Source of the DNA: Pisaster brevispinus
Taxonomy: Eukaryota > Echinodermata > Asteroidea > Forcipulatida > Asteriidae
DNA length: 64,000 nt
Direction of reading: 5' to 3'
Assembly (NCBI GenBank): GCA_023634235.1
Contig: JAMKCF010000004.1
Location: forward strand, 10,268,702 to 10,332,701
In this document: in pieces, positions 60,401 to 64,000 of the stretch
Layout: each line of letters starts with the position of its first letter
How positions within the stretch are numbered: position 1 is the first letter of the stretch
Made by a program: the position numbers and the translations under genes
The notes under the pieces: model-generated
What the model was told of the DNA's origin: nothing
Seen by the model: the letters and a program-made list of their open reading frames with translations, nothing else
The model's database searches: none

Positions 60401-62788
60401 TGCTTATCACTGGGCCAGGCACTCCAGTCATATCCAAGTCCAAACATGTTGATGTGAAGCGCTATAGGAGTGGAGGATAGTGGTGTATTGAAAAATGTAG
60501 GCCCGAATAACAGCTGCTTATCACTGGGCCAGGCATTCCAATCTTATCTAAGTCCAAACATATTGGTGTGAAGTGATATAGGAGTGGAGGATTGTGGTGG
60601 ATTGAGGTCACCTGTGGGCAAGTGGGCCTAAAAAGTAAGGGTATTATGATAGCATATTTGGCTGTATGGCAGATTCGAGCTCTCCCGTTGGTTGGTGCTG
60701 TACAATTTCATTTAACCCCTATGTCGCATGGTATGGTATTGATATTATTTGTCTACTGTTGGCATAGTTAACTTGCTCATCTTGTATCCACACTTGATAT
60801 GATTCAACATGTACATGAAATAACAAACCTGGGAAAGATTAGCTCAACCAGTCTTCGGAGTCAGGAGAAAATAGTTTTAAAAAACAAGCCTGATATTTTC
60901 ACTGGTTTTAAACATTGAGTTTTGGTCTCGTGAGATCAAAGCTTATTGTTTTACTCTTGTCTTAAAAACTCTATTTCAAGGGAAATTTGCCACCATGACC
61001 ATCTTTCAGGCGTGCAACTCTTCCGCGGATCCGCGGATTTCCGCATTTTATAAAATAGAATTCCGCCGTTACGAAAAAACTCCGCGTACAAAAAACATTG
61101 TGCTGCATGAAAAAAAAATTAAAAATCCGCAATGCTGAAAGAAACATTGCTTATTCAAAAGAAAATATAAAGATTCAGGATTCTTAAAGTCTGGCTTTAC
61201 GGAAGTTTACACATACAAAAGCATTACACAGTCCAGACACAGACACAAGTTCTCCTCGTACAGCATACGTGTACCTTCTACACTATTTTTTGCACAGTCT
61301 GGCTCTGTAGTGTTTTCATTGCTTTTTGTATAAGGGATGCGGCGGGAACCAGACGCTGTAAGAGTGCAAGTGAACCACGCGATCGATAGGTGTTTGCTTG
61401 AAAAGTAACGAGTGCAAACTTGTTGTAATTTTCCTCTTTTTTTTCGGCTGAAGAGTTGCATGCCTGATCCTTATACCATGGCAAATCTGTGAAAACTGTA
61501 CTGATTTTCTGCACACCCTCTAATAGTTGTTTTCTCTTATTTTACTGTGAATCACCAGTTCAAGAATTCAGCTATATTGCTCTGAGTAACATGACGAATG
61601 GATTTGATGACCGTCCGTTTACTGAAGGTGGTAATATGGTGGGCGAAGGGGGCTTTGGGACTGTGTACTACGGCAAGTTTAACGACGGACATGATTGTGC
61701 TGTGAAAAGGCTCAGACAGGTTAGTCAAATAATCTCAAGGTGGATTGAGTTGTTTGCTGTTTATTTATGTGTTTATTTCATCAGTATTTAATGGATTTAT
61801 GTGTTTGCGCTTCTCCAACCTTGTTCCCGGTGGGGTGTACGATCTCACCACACCATTTGTTCCCAGAATGCCTCGCTCGATCATAACCCCTGGAACTGTG
61901 ACTTTGAACTTTCTGTAGTGGATTATTTTTGAAACCAAGCCGTGAAGTGTCTAACGATTATCCATGTTGGACTCCATTATTACATTTTGGAGCATCACAG
62001 CAGTTTATGTTCAAGGTAGCAAAATAAAGGATGACAAATGATGCTTATTCCACCAATTCAGTTCCAATGATCTATGTGTGTTGGGTTGGCATAGTGGTAT
62101 TTTTCCTTTACCTTCACCTCTGGGACCCCGGTTCGAATCCCTCCTGGGACACTATGTGGATTGAGTTTTCAGTCCTTACCTGAGTGCATGGGTTTTCCCG
62201 GGAATAATTCTCTGGGGTTTTCTTCCCACATCTAAAACTGAAACTTCCTCCCATGTCTTCTCTCCATGGGGTTCTTGGCTAGTACAGTGATTAAGTTCGC
62301 TTTTCTGAGAGTCCTTGGCTTCACAACCAGAATTAATGAATGAAATAATATAAATATAAATAAATATTGTGTATTGCCATCAGATTCTTGAGTAACCATG
62401 TCTCATGTTTAAGATCAAGTGATCACCAAATATTTTGATATTGTAAGCGTGTCGATAACCAAAAGCACTCCACTCTAAATGCTAAAAATAGAAATTTCAC
62501 TCCCGTACGAGCGCATACATGCCCATGCTTGATGTTTACTCAAGTGTCCTGTCAGTGACTGTACTATTGCGGGCTGGCCGCTCATGGTCGCGAGAGTGGT
62601 GGAAAGTTTATCTGACATCCGGGTAATTTGAGCAAAAGTGACATCATTAGCGCAGATTGCTATTGCCAAGTTAGACAACCTGTGGGCAATAATTAAAAAG
62701 TGATACGGTTTCTGTTTTAGGATGTTTTCCCGTGTTCAGATATGGACGTCATGAGGCAATACCAGAATGAACTTATGATGCTGAAAAG
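54402..62788 (+). CDS. IRAK4: IRAK4-like death-domain kinase (3' part off window)
   Basis: This is an interleukin-1-receptor-associated kinase, the cytosolic Ser/Thr kinase recruited to MyD88 downstream of Toll/IL-1 receptors. Six exons: 54402-54589, 56824-56972, 58775-58991, 59791-59882, 61559-61719 and 62721-62788, all in consistent phase. Exons 1-2 encode the death domain (LDWRGLASRIL, EPRYNALAIS, then IRDWGTSLATVQDLVGYLID and FAAAEILLP, matching the IRAK4 DWGT..TVGDLVDLLI..FFAPASLLLP block). Exons 3-4 are a Ser/Thr-rich linker. Exon 5 has F-S-Y at the pre-kinase helix, the glycine loop GEGGFGTVYYG and the lysine in CAVKRL. Exon 6 (YQNELMMLKR) is the αC helix. The catalytic loop and rest of the kinase lie beyond 64000. 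Translation may start at 54402 or at the next in-frame ATG, 54408. The exon 3 donor (GTCTCT) is weak but required by phase. Confidence 0.9.
55926..56438. mobile_element. TAACCCTC-type TIR element with GAATGG repeats
   Basis: The left end TAACCCTCTTACAATCGG and the right end GTATCAGTAGGAGGGTTA are inverted. The interior has at least six copies of GAATGGTTTTGAATGG-like sequence or its complement (for example GAAACCATTCAAGTGAATGG). It lies in IRAK4 intron 1. A shorter relative is at 4559-4751. Confidence 0.75.
56505..56795 (+). pseudogene. Decayed LINE 3' end with reverse transcriptase tail
   Basis: One frame reads SLGDRAFVYAAPKLWNKLPP and then runs into stops. It is followed by a non-coding tail ending in TGTTATTGTTGTTATTATTA. 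It corresponds to the same C-terminal block as at 25650-25970. 5'-truncated; it lies in IRAK4 intron 1 immediately upstream of exon 2. Confidence 0.75.
56985..57357 (-). mobile_element. Tailed tRNA-headed SINE, minus orientation
   Basis: The head at the right end reads GGCCGAATGGTTAAGAGCAC on the minus strand, with a TTCAAGTCCCGG box B. The body contains CCTTTCTCTTAGCGAATGGG on the plus strand and ends with GAGCGCTTCAACAAAC and TTATAAAGCGC. Related fragments occur at 47955-48222 and 23060-23220. It lies in IRAK4 intron 2. Confidence 0.65.
57556..57770. repeat. Copy of the 5940 repeat in IRAK4 intron 2
   Basis: AGGGCTTTTAGCTCAAAATG, ATTGGACCAGGAATTC, GAGACCGGAATCAAAAATGA and AAGAGAAGATTTATC match the RPN1-intron copy in the same order. 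Confidence 0.6.
58608..58722 (+). mobile_element. tRNA-like TIR element, single copy
   Basis: The sequence reads TTGCTCAGTTGATAGAGCGC (box A region) and GGTTCAAATTCC (box B), followed by GTCAATTTTTCTTTGATCAG, the family right end. The left spacer is lost. It lies in IRAK4 intron 2, just upstream of exon 3. Confidence 0.65.
60087..60122 (+). repeat. 12-bp tandem repeat, three copies
   Basis: TCCTTATGAAAG is repeated three times without a change, in IRAK4 intron 4. Confidence 0.85.
60241..60615 (+). repeat. 114-bp tandem repeat, about 3.3 copies
   Basis: Units begin at about 60241, 60356, 60470 and 60584, each opening TGGAGGATAGTGG. Each then carries GTAGGCCCAAATAAC, TTATCACTGGGCCAGGCA and AAGTCCAAACATATTGGTG. 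Spacing is 115, 114 and 114 bases. Single diverged relatives of the inner part (TTGGACTT.G.TAAG..TGG.ATGCCTG) occur near 120-160, 1175-1210, 3326-3360 and 20460-20500. Confidence 0.8.
61007..61466. mobile_element. TIR element with CCGCGGATCCGCGG end
   Basis: Left end TTCAGGCGTGCAACTCTTCC, right end CGGCTGAAGAGTTGCATGCC; these are inverted. Next to the left end is a perfect 14-base palindrome at 61023-61036. It is related to the 17233-17395 element by its TIR. Minus-strand reading frames inside look incidental. It lies in IRAK4 intron 4. Confidence 0.65.
62083..62350 (+). mobile_element. SINE family B copy
   Basis: It reads GGTTCGAATCCCTCCTGGG, then the same ordered blocks as the 26641 copy (TTTTCAGTCC, AATTCTCTGGGGTTTTC, CATCTAAAACTGAAACTTCC, TTCTTGGCTAGTACAGTG), and ends in AT-rich sequence. 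It lies in IRAK4 intron 5. Confidence 0.75.
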
Positions 62789-64000
62789 GTTGGTCACAAG
62801 TTCTTCTGTTGTACGGTAGACTGTTTGAACCCTCCGATACATATCGTTGCGTCAGTGCAAACACGCTGCATCTCAACTTAGCAAAAACGCTGATCTCGCA
62901 CAAAAAAAATGCTCCGAGCGAAAATGTTGAATCTCGGCGTATACTTATTTAGTGCGTACATCCGGGCTATTTTAAGCGAGATGCGACATTTTGACAATCT
63001 CAAACTCGTGCGTAATGTAAGTGCTGTTTTAGGAGATCCAACAGTTTTGGACTGACACTACGATATGTAGGTGCATACTCCAAGATGCCTTAAAATCTCC
63101 CACTATTCCAATAGTGGCCCCAAATTCCATTGCAATTGAGCACAGCTGGTGGCTTCTCCAGTTTACCACTCTCATTGAAGGACTTTGGGCTATGGCTCTA
63201 CTCTCTATTATCAGCATGTCTGTGCCGTAAATGGCCACCATTGTGGCATAGTGAAGTATGGGTCAAGTGTCTTGAGAAACACTTTGATAGTTGGAGTGTT
63301 TTTATGAGTAAATAATGGATCGAATAGGAAAAAGAATCCCTCGTGACTCCAAAAGGTTTCCATGCATTTTTCTATAAAGAGTATTGAGAGTAGTGAGTAA
63401 TGTGTATTAGAATGTGCACTTTATAATTCCATATGTGACCTGGGGGTATAGTTACAGGTGAGGAAAACAGCTTTTTACTTTCTGATATGGGTGTAGCTGC
63501 TTTTGTTTGTCACTGGCGATGATCTGAAACGTGGAGAGGAGCAATCAGCATGTTTACTATAGGTTGCGTCCACTGTGAAGGCGTAATACGTGTCTGTGAG
63601 TGTGAGGGCGCTACAATTGGTTGGTAAATTAGCATTACAAATACAACTAGGAATGGAGGTCAGGGGATGGATGTATGGAATGGAACTATTAATGAACAAC
63701 AACTACAATGGGGGGGGGGTGTTCTGATCTGTCACACATGTATTATCAATATCCTTACAAGAACCACACTGTAAAAGGCGTTTCTGTGGTCGTAGATCCA
63801 AGGTCAACATCCAAAAGCTTGATAAACCTGATACGCACAAAAAATTTACTTCATGAAGATAAAAGCATTTAGAATGCCCCAGGTTGCACAGTAGGGCTTT
63901 TAAAACCAAAGATAAACACCAAGTAAGAAATATTCCAATGACCTTGTTTCCATTCAGCTTACTTAGTTGGTTGTTTCACACCTCATGCCCAATGGACTAC
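62789..64000 (+). other. Intron sequence of the IRAK4-like gene
   Basis: Sequence after the exon 6 donor (GTTGGT at 62789) up to the window edge. I found no further kinase exon such as the HRD or DFG motif. A G-run occurs near 63712-63719; otherwise nothing is recognised. Confidence 0.6.

Noticed and set aside
60232..60615. A CRISPR-like array
   Set aside because: Whole 114-bp units repeat without unique spacers, and the DNA is an animal intron; it is a tandem repeat.
62789..64000. Further kinase exons of the IRAK4-like gene
   Set aside because: No HRD, DFG or αE-like sequence with splice borders was visible; the next exon is probably beyond the window.

Overview
This is nuclear DNA from an animal. 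It holds multi-exon protein genes with GT-AG introns, long AT-rich spacers and a dense load of small, mostly non-autonomous transposons. The genes match metazoan families: an ER oligosaccharyltransferase subunit, an importin, an Rlf/ZNF292-type protein and an IRAK4-type innate-immunity kinase. The interspersed repeats, especially many elements ending in GGGCCCAATTTCATAGAGC, suggest a marine invertebrate deuterostome, probably an echinoderm such as a sea star. That placement is an inference from memory of similar sequences and was not checked by a search.

Layout. (1) 299-9508, minus strand: ten exons of ribophorin I (RPN1), from the signal peptide past the membrane anchor. The last roughly 65 residues lie beyond the left edge. 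(2) 9509-11398: divergent promoter region carrying a palindromic MITE and a GTGAC-rich stretch. (3) 11399-29400, plus strand: complete importin-9 (IPO9), 23 exons, 1053 residues, with in-phase splice junctions throughout. Its 3' UTR appears to end near an AATAAA at 30189. (4) about 30.2-41.3 kb: gene-poor spacer filled with nested MITEs, SINEs and microsatellites. (5) 41350-49066, minus strand: a 1671-residue protein whose N-terminus resembles the helical domain of Rlf/ZNF292/ZNF654 but which has no visible C2H2 zinc finger. (6) about 49.1-54.4 kb: divergent spacer. (7) 54402 to the right edge, plus strand: the first six coding exons of an IRAK4-like kinase (death domain, linker, start of the kinase domain).

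The four genes are not an operon. RPN1 acts in ER N-glycosylation, IPO9 in nuclear import, the Rlf-like protein probably in the nucleus, and IRAK4 downstream of Toll/IL-1 receptors. RPN1/IPO9 and the Rlf-like gene/IRAK4 are each arranged head to head.

The most unusual content is in the repeats. One family has TIRs flanking a tRNA-like sequence with recognisable A and B boxes; two of its copies are interrupted by other palindromic elements. There are also two tRNA-headed SINE families, at least eight further TIR or palindromic families, three decayed non-LTR reverse transcriptase tails, a 114-bp tandem array, and one element resembling a repeat I know from reptile genomes. All splice sites and homologies were read by eye; no alignment or database search was run.
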